DNA from: Hyphochytrium catenoides
Lineage: Eukaryota; Sar; Hyphochytriomycetes; Hyphochytriales; Hyphochytriaceae
NCBI GenBank assembly: GCA_900088475.1
Contig: FLMG01000484.1
Coordinates: forward strand, 45,692 to 109,691
Direction of reading: 5' to 3'
DNA: 64,000 nt
Shown: positions 44,401 to 56,182 of the stretch, in pieces
Layout of the letters: every line of letters begins with the position of its first letter
Numbering within the stretch: the stretch's first letter is position 1
Position numbers and translations under genes: made by a program
Notes under the pieces: model-generated
The model's database searches: none
Told to the model about the DNA's origin: nothing
Seen by the model: only the letters and a program-made list of their open reading frames with translations

Positions 44401-47169
44401 TATGATGATGACCATATTTCGGTACGGCCAGGACACCTCTGTTGGTTGCATTGCCGCAGCTTTGCCCTCTTTCCTCCACAGTCCTGTCATCGTAAACAGA
44501 TTAGCCGGCAGACTTTGTGTGCGAGTGAGTTGGTATGCGTACAGAACGGAAGAGAGAAAGGCGAACCAAGTGGCGTGGTTACAGCCAGAGAATGAAGGAA
44601 CGAAGCGGCGGAGAGATGGCCTAAACCCACATCTCTCAGCAACATGCACTACGTCACACTCTTCACTCTTTCTGCGAACTCCTCTCCTTCCTGCTTCTTC
44701 AACAGCTGCCTCCATTTCCATTCAAAGACCAGCCTTGTCTTACCACTTCAATGATCGAAGGTCGATGCTGCACTGGATGGCCGGAGGGAGGACTTCCTTG
44801 CGCTGTTCTGCCCCAAAATAGCTTGAAGAAGAGGGTAGGGACGGAGGGCCTTGCTCTGACGACCGGCCTAAGAAGGGAGGCTAAGCCTCACAGCTTTGCT
44901 GCCCAAGCCTTTCCTTCTGCATAACGATGGCAAACTTTGGTGCACGGGCGGTTGATCTCACTCTTGCGGGATGAAGGGCTGAATGCTGGATGCGAAAGCT
45001 TCTCTTATTGGCCACTTCCAGCTGTTGTCATGCTCTATGTTACAGACGCTGCTGCTATCGCCCACCAGCTCTCAACTCGGCTGATTGCTCAGCTCCTTCT
45101 CTTTCCCTTCTGTCGATCTTCATGCAGCACTGCCACCAGCAGCACCATGAAACATCAGGCCGTGGACTGGCTTTGGGCATAGCGTCAGCTTCATTGACTG
45201 ACGTAAGCATTTGAAAGACGACGACTATGCTCGTCGAGAGGTGAGTAGAGCCCTGGTACTGCTTTCTGTCGATCGCCAATGGTGGTGCTGGCTCCTGCTT
45301 TCTTTTTCCTGCTGGTGGTACGTCATTTGCTGGCAGACTTCATACTAGCATGCGTGTGGCGGCCGTACTCTCTTCCCACATCTCACAACTAGGGAGTGGT
45401 AGATGTCTTGCAATCAGCAAACAAGGACAAGAGTCCGTCAATATGCCGTTGCTCTTCTGTCACCTTAAGCACCACTTGACGGCCTTCTGCTGTTGTTAGA
45501 GAGGACCCGAGATGATTGGATAACTGAGACGACGAGAAGCATAAAGAAACCCTCTCCTGGTGCAGAAGAAGGATGGAAAGAAGTAGGAGTGAGGAAGAAG
45601 GCTCAGCGGCGAGGGGGAATATGGTCATTGTGAAGTCATCATGCGCTAAAGGGATTATCAGACCTAACGAAGCAAGAGAAATAGGGCTTCTGGAAGCCGG
45701 CGGCAGTGCTAACGGGAAGAGTGAAGGAAACCACTGCTTTTCAAAGCCTAAATACTGACGCTGCAGGGACGGCATGCTAGCGGCCGTCGGGGGGCGGACA
45801 AACATAACACGCCTTTCGTTAGAATGGACGCCAACGGGCATTGAGCTCCAAAAGCGTGCACTAACAAACGGATGGATAAATTGTTCTTTACATGGCTTAT
45901 CCCATGAATTCGTCATTCGCCCATCTAAGTGCGGAAAGAGGGAGAAATTTCAAAGTGCTTGAGCGAGCAGCCTGGGGACGACGATACCTAATCATAGACC
46001 ATCAACAAACCTTGAAGGGCTTCCTCCAGAGTTGGTCAGCAGCTGTTCTCCAAGAGAGGAACCTTGTCTGGCCTCGCTTATATAACTTTCTACCTCTTTA
46101 TAGGAGACCGTCGTAGTAACAGAAGCATCATCAGGCAGAAGAGGTGGCGCTTTCGGACGGACCCACTGCTGTCTCTATCATTCCCCACGATAAATGTTGA
46201 TCGTCCCTATTTATTATTATTCAGCATCAGCTTGACAGATGGCGCAGTAGTAATCTTCTGCATGCTAATCTCTACCGATAAAAGAGCACTAGTCAGCATC
46301 ATGGGATCGAGTAGCAGCGGCCCATTCCTAAGTCATCATTAGGCTGCCAACTACTGCTTCTGTAGGCCCATAGAGGGACTTACTGCCTTCTACGGCTCCA
46401 TCGTGGGCATTAAGATCATGGGAGACCGATCTCACCATCAGGCGCGCATAGAATACTGATAGAGCTTGATGTTATTATAGCTAGCTGGAGTTAGTACCGC
46501 TTTTCCCCTTGTTTCTTAGTCGATTCATCATCGTTATCATCACCCTAGGAGGACTTGTGACTATCTCCGCGGGACCAGCAGCAGGCTTCTTGTGCTGACG
46601 TGGCGCCCCTGCCTACTACCTGGACATAGAGTTAGCTTCTTCAGGCGTCTCGGCAGAAAGACGGGATCTGTTCCTAGGTAGATGAACATCCGAAAAGGCC
46701 CTAAAGGAGCAAGAAGCTGATTGCGGGCGACTTCCGTGGTCTTAGTACATAACTACGATCAGCAGGTCAGGACTTGCCGTCCATTGTTGAAGAGAACCTC
46801 AGTGGCTTTTGGCCGAGAATCAGTCGCAGCCCCTCGCGCAATGACCGTACCTTTCCGTCCTCGCTTGTTCCGAGCTCTTCCTTTTTGACCACTACTCTAC
46901 TTTACCTCTCTACTTACAGAATGAGTTTAACATAGCCCTGACCGCACTGAAGTAATGGCGTCAAAGTCGCTCATCAATCATCATTCGTTAGAACAAAATA
47001 TCTCAGCGTCGTGCTCTCAGCTCAATGATTAGAGATTCAGTTCCTCCGAGTTCATGCGTCCTTCCCTGCTTGTATGTGGACGGAGCATGGGGAGGGTCTT
47101 CTGTATGGGTCTGCCCAGAATATGGGCATCCTATGACGGAAGCCCGGCACTACTATCCGTTGGGATTCA
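41429..47169. other. Duplicated non-coding region upstream of copy A
   Basis: About 5.7 kb with no gene I can support. Open frames are short and change frame or break between the unit copies. Sequence is recognisably shared with 50342-55984 and, more weakly, with 59181-63000. Islands of near identity occur at about 41642-41692, 42053-42090, 42399-42435, 44560-44660 and 46570-46619. Confidence 0.6.
41642..41692 (-). promoter_or_regulatory. Conserved upstream block with CCAAT, copy A
   Basis: About 215 bp upstream of the copy A ATG. Read on the minus strand it contains TCCAATTTCCAAGATCGTGGCC. Nearly identical blocks lie at the same distance before copies B and C within much more diverged flanks. 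CCAAT box identity is inferred. Confidence 0.45.
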
Positions 47170-47356
47170 GGTCAGTCGAAGTTCACTAGAAGACAATATC
47201 GCTTCAGTGGCAGAGAGTGCTGCATGGGCAAGAGACGACAGAGGGTTACGAGTCAAAGCTATGTCTCCATTAATACGCTTACATATGACGACTTAACTGA
47301 AGAAAGGGGGCACATAGTGTTTGAGGGATACAACGAGGTGATTCCTTTCATCACCG

Positions 47357-50341
47357 CTAACGCAGTGATGGAGCTTCAGAGGAGATCGGCAAGCAGACGG
47401 AGGAGCGAGAGGAATGCAGAGCCACAAGTATTTCGGACACCTCCCTCGGCGATAACTGGTGCGGAGGCCCGCTCACTCTGCAGAATACTCCAGTGTGTGA
47501 CTGGGTAATAGGAGGAGAGAAGCCAGGGAAAGGGATTGGCGAACTCATAACATTCTGAGCCTGGACTTGGACGGGAACTAGCACTTTCCTCTTCTTGGAT
47601 GGCAAAGAAGGCGGCTGAAAGACGATCTGTCTGCGTGGGGCCGGCAGACGAGCGCAATGAATGGTACGAGCGTCTTCGCTGGGATCGTGACCCAGAGGCT
47701 TCACACTAACAGCTTTGCAGACGGGCTTCTTCTGTTTCTCCGCGGGCCGACCAGAGCCACGAACGGCAAGAGATGCTATCATGGTGGGTCCACCGGCACT
47801 ATCCACAAAGAAGGCATTCCGCTGCTGTTCCACGCAACGATTCTGATCTTCTACATCATCAAATCTCAGCGCTTTCCTAGTAAAGGTAGAAGTTGACCGC
47901 TTCTGTTGTGCTTTGCTAGTAGCCTCAAGGACGAACTGGGGCGGCGCAGCCTGCGGAGTGACCTCCATTTCGCTGCAACGGGAGCCGCAGCGCGGGACTT
48001 CTGCTTCTGTTTCCCTGAACAGGATGGCGGGCGCTGCTGGTGCCAGGGAACAGCAGCAAGGCTTCGTTGTGATCCGCTCCAGTAGAGAGCTGTGGGTCCT
48101 TTTTCTGCCGCCTGAACATTTCTCAGCTGAAAGTCGCACAACCAGAGCGGTGGAAGCTGTAGTGCGCAACTTGTCTGCCGCCTTTTTGGCGTCCTCGTGA
48201 CCATCTCGAGACTCAGCCTCCGCTGTTGATGCCTCCGGTCTTGTAGGTGGTGGAGACGACAGAATATGGTCCAAGGAGTGTCTGGCAGCGGATGCTGCCA
48301 TCCCCTGTGAGCCGTTCTTCGTAGAGTGAGGGTAACCTTCAGACGACCCTGTCGATGGCAGTGGGGCAGGGGAGGATTGGCAAGACGTGTTGGAGAGTCT
48401 GTCCGTCACTTTAGTGGCCAAACCCCGGATCAAGAGTGGGCCTTCATCCAGTATGCCTTCATGTTCCCTCAAGAGCCGTCTCCCTGTTTGTCCAAGCAGC
48501 TCAAAAATAGCCCCACGAGTCTGTTGTTGACTGGAGCAGTGATGGTCCACCACCGCGACGATAGCTTTAAGAATATTTTGAATAATCGTTGCATTGTCGC
48601 TGCGTGCGGCAGCATCCCCTTGTTGGCCTTCAGCTGTGGAGTGTTGCGCTGCGTGCCAGTGAAGGGCCTCTGAGAACATCGTCCGGGCCGTTTGATGACT
48701 GATAAGCACTGCACATCGACTGGTGGAGGAATGAGGTCTTAGTTGATAGAGTAGCTGAAGAGGCAGAGGCATACTTAAGGCAAGAGATATACAGGCTTTT
48801 TGATAAGACTGGAAAGGTTTGATGAACTGCCTTATTGTTGCTTGCTCTGTACCTTAAGAAAAGCTCGACAAACTGCTTGAAAAGAAGTAGGAAGTTGGCA
48901 TCCGCGGGCTTATGATGCGCAGCTGCAGCCATGGGATAAGAGTCTTGTTGTGCTCTCTGGCACTGTTGGGCTTGTGACCGCGTTGGTGACTGCTTCGGTG
49001 GCCCAGAAGTCTGTAGTGCAACGGCCAGTGCGAACCCTACTAGCAGTGAAGAACGATAGAAGAGGAGGGGTGTAGAAGAGTGAGCGCGTGGAGAGAAACA
49101 GAAAGAACGCCAAGACACCACCTGGAGACGGAAAGAGGTATCGTGGAACAACTGACACTGGAAGCTTCATCATTGCCTTGTCGTCAGGCATTCTAGCTTA
49201 CCATTTGAGGGTCGTGGCTCATTGCTTGGACATTGAGATGGAAAGTTGCTGCCCATATCCGTCGAGGTTCTACTGCCTTCTTGCTGCTGTAGGTCCCCAG
49301 ACTGACCCCATGATGGCATCGCAGCAGGAGCAGGGCAACAAGAAGGGACATGGCTGAAAGACAGTGCGGTTGTGTCGTTGGCAGCAACTTTGTGTCTGTC
49401 GTTCGTGCTGGGTTCTAAAGACAAGGGAGCATGTCCATGCAGAGGAGAGGTTGTCTCCATCATCGTCATCGGGAGCACCCTTGATGCCTTTAACGCAGTG
49501 GGTAAATGACATGATGAGCCAAAGGTTAGTCCAAAGACACTCAGAAGTGATTTTGAGCGGGCTTACAGGCTGGGCAGAAGAGGTAAGATGAGTTGCACTG
49601 TAACGAGCCGGGGCTGCATGGGCAGCGGCTGCGAGTAGGAGTGCCATGCTAATAGTTCCTTGCTCCTTATCATTCACGCTTTTAAGAAATCTGACCGCCT
49701 CCCTGCGGTGCCCGTTGTTGGTGCCAGATGGTCCTACACTCGTAGGCAGCCAAGTCACAGAACCTCCTGTCGCCAAAGTAGAAGAAGAAGGTTGAAAGCG
49801 GGAAAGCGACATCGAAATCAGTGCTTGTGGCTGCAGGGAAGGGGGGAAGGGGCGGCGCAAGGAAGCTGAAACAGGAGAAGCGCATCGTAGCAAGAGGCAC
49901 AAGTGAAAGATGTCTACTAACAAGGACTGCGCACCTCCTAGTACTCGGCTATCAGGAACGCTGACGAGGCCTTGTGGTCCTTGTTGCCCCACTGCTAACG
50001 CGCTGTGGGCAGTGCAAGCTCGAGCCGAGCCGACGGCATACTTCCTGCAGCCCTTCACTGCAGAGCAGCGTGGCTGGTACTTGTTCCCGCCGTGCTTAAA
50101 ACAGAAGCCGCTCTGCTTGAAGTCAAACTTCTCACAGCCGGGCCATCGACACTTAGGGTAGAAGTCCCGGGCCCCGTGCTTCCAACAAAGCCTATAAAGC
50201 AATTAACGCATTAAAGAATGTAGGTCCAGGCAGACCGGACGTCAGCAGAGCAGAGTAGCTTTAGAGAACACTGAAGAAAAGGCCCTTTTACCTTTCCCTG
50301 ACAGAGCTCCCTCGGCATCCAGGGCGTGAACACTTTCCCAT
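47357..50341 (-). CDS. Triple zinc-knuckle (WRKY19-like) nuclear protein, copy B
   Basis: Six exons (minus): 50341-50292, 50191-49935, 49766-49567, 49487-49202, 49036-48853, 48719-47357, giving 779 aa with every phase consistent. The knuckle block is almost unchanged from copy A (MGKCSRPGCRGSSVRER, LCWKHGARDFYPKCRWPGC, CRKYAVGSARACTAH). The last exon keeps GQTGRRLLREHEGILDEG and the basic motif SKKRKVLVPV. Low-complexity linkers differ from A by many substitutions and in-frame indels. This pattern suggests selection on the protein. Exon 2 has one extra codon at its end relative to A and C. Confidence 0.8.
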
Positions 50342-53300
50342 GATGATGGTACTTCCTTTTCGGAAGCTGATAGGTCTGAGAGGCTGAATGGTTGCTACTA
50401 GAGCCTAGGGCTTGCAGGCCACTGCGGCGTCAAGAGTAATATGACAGCAAATCCAAGCGTCAATAAGGAGGAGAGTGAAAGAGGTGCAAGCCGCCGAGAG
50501 CAGCCAGCGTGAAGGTACTTGCTTCTTCAGTGGGAGGATGGTCGCGGGGTAGGCAGTGGCCACGATCTTGGAAATTGGAGAATGAAGGAAGAATGAGCAA
50601 GGAACTGAATGAAGGAGCAAAAAATGAGGGATATTGTGCCCAAGCTACGTCCACGTTCTTTCTGCTGATGACTCCTACCATCTCATCCCTCCTTTTTACC
50701 CTTATAGGACGTTAGAGTGGCGGTATGCTGAACGACGTCTCTCATCGTCTAACAGTCAAAGACGTTTGCCTAATCTTGAGCTGTCTTCTTCCCACCACCT
50801 GCTGGCTTTTAGACTATCTCTCTCTTACATCTTCCGCCTTCTTCCATTTGGTCTTACAGACGCCAAGCATAATGCTTCACAGCCAGCAGCCCATGCTCTA
50901 CATATTAAGAGTCGCAGCTGCTTGTTGCCCCGATCGCCGAAGCTTAGAGGCTGCATACAGCTGCTGTGATGAGCGCTAGTCTGCATGGTTGTTTGGAGCA
51001 TCTGCTGGGCAGTGGGGGTTGGAAGGGCCAATAGAACAGCATGGTCGAGTGGAGCTAAGATAGAAGTGTTGAGCATACCGAGCAGCACATACAAAAGGCG
51101 TAGTAGGTACCACGGCGGTCTGAGAAGTGGGGACCTATATATAAGGAGGCAACTGACGAGAGAAAGAGAAGAAGAGAGAGCTGCAGCAGTGACAGGTCTT
51201 CTCCTCCCACTGTCGGTGGCAAGGAACTGAGAACGTGCGGTCACAAGACGATGCTGAGCCTAATAATGTGCGGCGGACCATGGTGGCGAGGGACTTGAGG
51301 GGCAACCTTCTAATGGTTGGCAGCTCATGGTCCACAGAGTGCTCGGGTTTGCCGTCTGCACTCAATGAGCATGACATAGATAGGTTGCCACCCTCTCAAT
51401 CAGTTCCGCTGTTGCCAAAGCTCATAAGAAGTCCCACGACCGACCCTCTTGCTCTTTATTCTCTCCTTCTCTCGTTTCCTCGCTTTATCCAGGTTGCGAT
51501 GATGTTTGGAGAAAAGTTCTCTTCTCTTCTTTCTTGGCATTCGCAAGATCTACGCCTCGTTGCGTTTCTTTCTCATCACCCTCTACTACTACTTCGATCA
51601 CATGATGTTTCGCGATCTTTCGCCCTGCCTTTCAGTGGTACTAGGGGTTGGCTGCAGAACCTGCTCTCCATCTTTACGGAAGCAGCACAAGGCCTGGTAG
51701 TCAATGCCTCCATACTTTGCGCCTCTATTCCTCCCGGCCTCGTATCTGCCAATGTTTTTCGGTGGGGAGAAGCGAGAACTGACCATAAGAACGCTTGGTA
51801 GTAGCCATCCAGTGTGTGGCCTAACAGTCTCACAATCTTCAAACCCTTGCTTGCAGCCTGACTCCTTTCTTGTTTTCAAAGGCCTTTTCTCTTCTTCATG
51901 GTCCTTCTTTCCTTTGCTTTTTGAAGAGCGGTGGCTTCCTTGCCTCTTTCCTAGAAGAACTACTTGCAGGTCGTCCTTACTAGTTCTACCAGGCCGACTC
52001 TCTCTCTTGGTGGACGGGTGCCTGTTCTCAAGCTTCGCTGTCTTCTGTCTTCATCCTAATTTCCAGCTTCCTCTTGTCATGTCATCTTTTTATAGGACTG
52101 TCGCCCTGTAGTTCTATTCTGCACGTGCTACATTGACCGCAGTCTAATGTTGCCTACAAGGGCGACATTATAAATAAAAAAGCGAACAGTTCGCCATGGT
52201 GTCCAAGTGGACAAAGTAACCTTGAACTATAACTGCCACTTCCATGCAAACTTTGCCTCGCCTGTCTGTCCTTTCGCCGGTTTATGCCATGAAAAAGTCA
52301 CTGCCACAAGTACCTTACAAAGTTGAAGTCAACTTCTTCCTCCTCTTTGCGGCCCCCCTTCCAAACCCCCTACTTTCCCTGAAATAAAGCCTTTACCTCA
52401 CCCTTGTCGATCTTGTAATGAGCAATAGGAGTGTCCTGGTTCTGGTTATAGAACTATCATTGCTTTTCAAATATTGTTACAAGTGATGGGGCAAGCTCCT
52501 ACTCTGTACTCGTACTCTTCTGTCTTACCATCACAATGGATGACGACTGTCCCCAAGGATGCAGGCAGGTTTTGTCAATGGAACACTTTTAGGCTGGGTC
52601 GGCATCATCACCCGGCGAATGGGCGAGGAAAGGGAAACCTGGCGATTGCGAGGGAAGGCCGAGAACCTGCTAATAATCAGTAGTTCTAATTATTCTAAAA
52701 AAGGCCTTTTTACAAGGGCTTCACGAGCCCCAACTGTAGCTTGAGGTAGTGCAGCGGAAAGAACCAAGAACAAAACGGAGGGGTAGTTCACTGTAGTGGG
52801 GGATGCGGTAAATACCAGTGTTATTGTTCGGTAAAAAACATGTGCGATGTGTCCTATAAATAAAGCACAGCTTTCTCTTCTATGGGCATGACATCGTCGG
52901 CTCGGGTCACCCCCTCGCTGCCCTCTAGTTTTCGCATAAAAATGTCATCATACTCAAGGGCCTATCTTCCAACAACTCTCTCTTCTTTGCTACGAGTAGA
53001 AAGAGTCTCTCCTTGTCTCTCACTTCTCTACTCTTTCTACAGTAATCCACTTTACATGCCTTTACCCTCTCCGCTCTCTAGGAACTCGAAGTCTATATCT
53101 TCTTCCTCCTCTCCAAGGATGATCTTGGGGGCTCAAGACGAAGGTTTTGTTCAGCGATCGATACTCTACGGAATACTACAATACAGAGTGGTTGATACGT
53201 ACACTCATTTTTCACCATCATGGGCCCAAAACCAAGGTTGTCTTTTTCTCCTTTATAATTTAAAATATAGAGTCTTTCTCTGCACTCTGGGAGCTTGCTC

Positions 53301-55984
53301 TGTCATCGTAATCCACAGTCGGCTTGCAAAAGGAGAACAAGCCGCCAAGCTCCACCCACGATGATGCAGGTCGGCAAAGTAATGGAACTGCAAGAGAATT
53401 GGGATAGACAACCCACCAGGTCGACTTCAGGACAAAGAAATCAGCAAAAAGGAAGAGAGAAAGGCGAAGCAAGTGGCATGGTTACAGCCAGAGGATGAAA
53501 GAACGAAGCGGCGGAGAGGTGCCTAAACCCACATCTCTCAGTAAATAATATGCACTACGTCACACTCTTCAAGATTTCTACCTACAAACGACCTCTGTCC
53601 TTTCCCCTCAAGCAACAGCTGCCTTCCTTCTCCTCCATCCAAAGACCAGCCTTGCCTTGAGCCCAGCAGTAGCTGAAGACCAATAGAGACGTTAAGACCA
53701 TAACAAAGGCTCTTCGCTCTTCACCTGTTCTTCTTGGGTTGCTCCTCAAGATAAAAGGTGAATGCATTTGTCGGGGCGGAATCCTCAATGATCGGAGGTC
53801 GTAGATGCAGTGGATGGCCGGAAGGGAGAACTTCCTTGCTCTGCCTGCCAAAGATAACCTGAAGAAGAGGAGGAACGGAGAAGCTTCTTGCCCAAGATGT
53901 TTTTTTCTGATGATGACACCTGAGGGTGCAACCGCGATCAATCTCAAAAATTGAGGGGCGGGCTGGATACTGGATGCGAAACTTTCCCCATGTACCACTA
54001 CTTCCAGCTGGTGTCGTGCTCTATGTGCAGTGCCTACGCTGCTGCTAGCAGCCTGCTCTCACTCCCGTTGATGGCTGCTCAACTCCCACCCTTTTCCTTC
54101 TCTCTTCATGCAGTACTACTGCCACCAGCACCATGAAACATGTATAGCCACCGAGCTAACGTGGAGTCGCTTGGACCATAGCTTACAGCTTCTTCATTGA
54201 CTGACCTAAGCGTATGGAGCGGGATGACAATGGTGGCAGGGGGTGAGTAGAGACCTGTTTACTCTGCTTTCTGTCGATCGTCAACCCAGTGCTCGTGCTT
54301 TCTTTTTCCTTTTGGTGGTACGTCATTTGCTGGTAGACTTCACTAGCTTGCGTGTGGCCGCCATACTCTCTTCCCACATCTTACAGCTAGGGATTGGTAG
54401 ATATCCTGCTGCCATCACCAAACGACAGTACGTTCCCGTTAATCTGCCGTTACTCTCCTGTCACTTTGACGGCCTTCTCCTGTAACAATGCTTTGCTTTG
54501 GATGAACGCCAACGATCTTTGAGCGGCATGAAGCGTGCATCAATCACGAATGAATGAGTTGTTCATGTCGTCGATTTCTCCTACAATTGTTTATCCTATG
54601 ACTTTGGTCAGCGACCTCGCCCATCAATCATCTTGGCACTGAGAGAGACAGAAGTTCCAGAGTGCTGAGAACCGAGCAGCTTGGGGCCGACAATACTAAC
54701 AATACACCATCAACCTGAATTCCAGAGGTGGCCAGAAGCTTATGCCTCTCAGGACGTGATCCTTATGCCGGTCGCTTACATGACTTTCTATCTCTTATAC
54801 GCCGCCGTCGTTAGAGAAGCAGCATCATCACGCAGTAGTGCTTCCCGAGGGACCCACGGTCTTCATTATCATCGCCCACGAAAATGGTGATCTTCAGTCA
54901 TTAGTCAGGATCAGCCTGACAGATGGTGCAGTAGCTTGAAGATGGCGTGGTAGCAAGCTTCTGCATACAAATCTCTACCGATATAAGAGCACTAGTCAGC
55001 ACCATGGAGGCCGAGATGCAGCGGCCCAGTTATAAGTCATCACTCGGCCGCCAACTAATGCTTCTGCTTATTATATACGGGCATAAAGACCATGGAAGCC
55101 CGATAACATCACACTTGCAGACAAGAAGAAGGAATGCTGTAGTGATTGGACAGGCGCAAGCATGGATGAGATCTGTCACTGCAGCCATCATAACGCGCAT
55201 AGAATACTGAAATAGCTTGATCTTATTATAGCTGGAAGCAGTGTCGCTTTGTCCCTTCTAATCTCTTAATCGACTCGTCATCGATATCATAACCCTGGAA
55301 CTTGATGGTGACTATCTCCTCGGGACCAGCAGCAGGCTTCTTGTGCTGACGTGGCGCCCCTGCCTACTACTTAGAGATAGAGTTAGCTTCAGTAGTCTGA
55401 CTTTGACAAGCTTGTAACCTTAGATAACGACGTCCTGAGAAGGCGTGTCGGCAAGGAGAGGGTATCTGTTCCTGGGCGGATGAACAGCCAAAACGGCCCC
55501 AAAGGAGCGAGGAAGCTGGCTGCGGGGACTTCCATGGTCTTAGTACAAATACTGGCTGGGAGAAGAAGCGTTGACTCCCTCATTATACGTACATCAGCAC
55601 GTCAGGACTTGCCCTTCAATGTTGAAGAGTACCTTGGTGACTTAGTTTGTTGGCCCGCTGACTCGGTCGCACTCCTCGCTCAATCACCGTCTTTCTTTCT
55701 GTCATCACTTGCTCGGTGCACTTTCCTTTACCTTCCTGTTTCCGTAATTCCAGGGTACAGAATGGTTCAACATAGCCCTGGTCTGCACTAAGCAGTGGTG
55801 TCAAAGTAGCTGAGCATCATTTGTAAGAGCAGAATATCCAATGCCTCGACTCCCTCATCCTTCATCGGTGGTATGTGGATGGAGCATGGGGAGAGTTTAT
55901 CTTTATGATCTGCCAAATGACGGCGCCTTACGAGGGAGACCCGGTATACCCTTCTACTAACCCCTGATCGGATGATGACAATCA
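50342..55984. other. Duplicated non-coding region upstream of copy B
   Basis: About 5.6 kb without a supportable gene. It parallels 41429-47169 in order, for example the block before 53540 ending in CCTAAACCCACATCTCTCAG, the GGTACGTCATTTGCTGG site near 54317, and an almost identical 50-bp stretch at 55321-55370. Open frames are not conserved between copies. Confidence 0.6.
50556..50607 (-). promoter_or_regulatory. Conserved upstream block with CCAAT, copy B
   Basis: About 215 bp upstream of the copy B ATG; counterpart of 41642-41692. The core GGCCACGATCTTGGAAATTG (plus strand) is unchanged. Promoter role inferred from position and conservation. Confidence 0.45.
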
Positions 55985-56182
55985 GATCAGACTAAGTTGA
56001 CTAGATATTATTGCTTCAATGGCAATAAGGATGCCTCATTGGCAAGAGGTGACAGATGTAACGAGTGAAGGCTATGTCTCCATTCAACACTATTGACGAA
56101 GTTAATCGAGAAGAGGGAGTAGGCAGTGATTGTATGTAGGCAGTGATTTAGGATGCACATTGCGATTGCTCTTTCAGCACTT

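Larger units (their letters stand above)
38225..47169. repeat. Tandem segmental duplication, unit 1
   Basis: Copy 1 of a unit of about 8.9 kb. It contains zinc-knuckle gene A and about 6 kb of upstream DNA. Shared landmarks with units 2 and 3 include the tract around GTCTCCATT near its left end, the gene, and the islands near 41642, 42053 and 42399. Boundaries are approximate and judged by eye. Confidence 0.8.
47170..55984. repeat. Tandem segmental duplication, unit 2
   Basis: Second copy of the unit, about 8.8 kb, with zinc-knuckle gene B and its duplicated upstream DNA. Left edge set where similarity to 38225 and 55985 begins (tract around ATATCGCTTCAGTGGCA). Approximate. Confidence 0.8.

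Noticed and set aside
42000-46400. A second protein-coding gene in each tandem unit
   Set aside because: No frame stays open or conserved among the three copies; only short nucleotide islands are conserved.
49270-49935. Reading copy B as one unspliced 310-aa frame (50202-49270)
   Set aside because: The frame crosses two conserved introns and ends early; the spliced model gives 779 aa and agrees with copy A.
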